NCBI RefSeq assembly: GCF_030704535.1
Contig: NC_081813.1
Span: 2,311,001-2,375,000, forward strand
Direction: 5' to 3'
Length of the DNA: 64,000 nt
From: Vitis vinifera
Lineage: Eukaryota > Streptophyta > Magnoliopsida > Vitales > Vitaceae
Shown in pieces: positions 63,678 through 64,000 of this stretch (the stretch's first letter is position 1; each line of letters starts with the position of its first letter). The notes below the pieces were generated by a model, which was given only the letters and a program-made list of their open reading frames with translations, had not been told where the DNA came from and made no database searches. The position numbers were made by a program, and so were the translations under genes.

Positions 63678-64000
63678 ATGGAGAAGCTGAGAAACTTGTT
63701 GGGATCCCTTAACAAACCTACTAGAACTTGTTCTTTGGCTCTTTCAGATACACCTTCACTCTCTTTTTGCATAAATGTCTCACACAGGGTTTATGATGAC
63801 TCTTGGATAATAGACTCCAGTGCCACAGACCATATGACCTCCAAATCTCAACTTTTCCATACTTATACCCCAAGCCCAAGTAACAAGAAAATTGCAATGG
63901 CCAATGGCTCTTTAGCTACCGTTGCAGGTTTCAGAGACATATACATCACACCTACCTTTATTCTTAAAAATGTCCTCCATGTACCAAAATTGTCGGCCAA
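63678..64000 (+). CDS. Copia polyprotein fragment (protease region), runs off the window
   Basis: An open frame from ATG 63678 to the window end (107 codons, no stop) reads VYDDSWIIDSSATDHMTSKS, the protease start of Copia Pol (usually WIIDSGATDHMT), and later FILKNVLHVPKLSA. Protease begins only about 270 bp after the PBS, so capsid and the nucleocapsid zinc knuckle are absent. The D-S-G active-site triplet is D-S-S. The element is probably non-autonomous. It sits in the anoctamin intron, opposite to that gene. Confidence 0.8.
   Translation, partial: MEKLRNLLGSLNKPTRTCSLALSDTPSLSFCINVSHRVYDDSWIIDSSATDHMTSKSQLFHTYTPSPSNKKIAMANGSLATVAGFRDIYITPTFILKNVLHVPKLSA

Overview
This is plant nuclear DNA: spliced genes with GT-AG introns, AT-rich introns and spacers full of retroelement and MITE debris. 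Protein sequences and gene order point to a core eudicot, most likely a grapevine (Vitis) relative. The species call is inference from memory of homologues.

Eight genes are supported. (1) The 3' part of an ELL-like RNA polymerase II elongation factor with a C-terminal occludin/ELL domain (1328-9679, +). (2) A type II ribosomal protein S15a (13145-15681, +). (3) A 15-exon gene fusing a zinc-finger-like N-terminus to a glutamate-dehydrogenase-like body (18552-33000, +); it lacks the canonical catalytic lysine. (4) An RWDD1/Gir2-type RWD protein (36178-43599, -), divergent from (5) a PWWP-domain protein (44619-50601, +). (6) Ribosomal protein eL28 (53137-55929, +). (7) A small unrecognised protein (57321-57563, +). 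(8) The 3' part of a plant anoctamin/TMEM16-like protein (58198-63076, -), whose 5' end lies outside the window. Exon joins for genes 1-6 and 8 were worked out by hand and keep frame throughout.

From memory, Arabidopsis has homologues of genes 3, 4 and 5 close together on chromosome 1 (At1g51720, At1g51730, At1g51745). Homologues of genes 2 and 6 are near neighbours at At2g19720/At2g19730 and At4g29430/At4g29410. The window would then hold the unfractionated order that Arabidopsis split among duplicated blocks.

The accessory DNA is rich. There are three LINE fragments of about 0.9-1.3 kb and one of 186 bp. There are also five LINE 'stumps' of only 22-65 nt, each between direct repeats of 11-20 bp that look like target-site duplications. 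A 321-bp TRIM-like retroelement lies in gene 3 intron 1, and a Copia element lacking most of gag starts at 63296 and runs off the right edge. Two tRNA-like SINE-type units sit in tandem in a gene 4 intron. Several foldback elements are present, one nested in another, plus a Gypsy integrase scrap and a purine-rich degenerate tandem array. I see no tRNA or rRNA gene and no CRISPR array. No wholly new multi-gene system is evident; the least ordinary items are the zinc-finger/GDH fusion with its altered active site and the very short LINE insertions.
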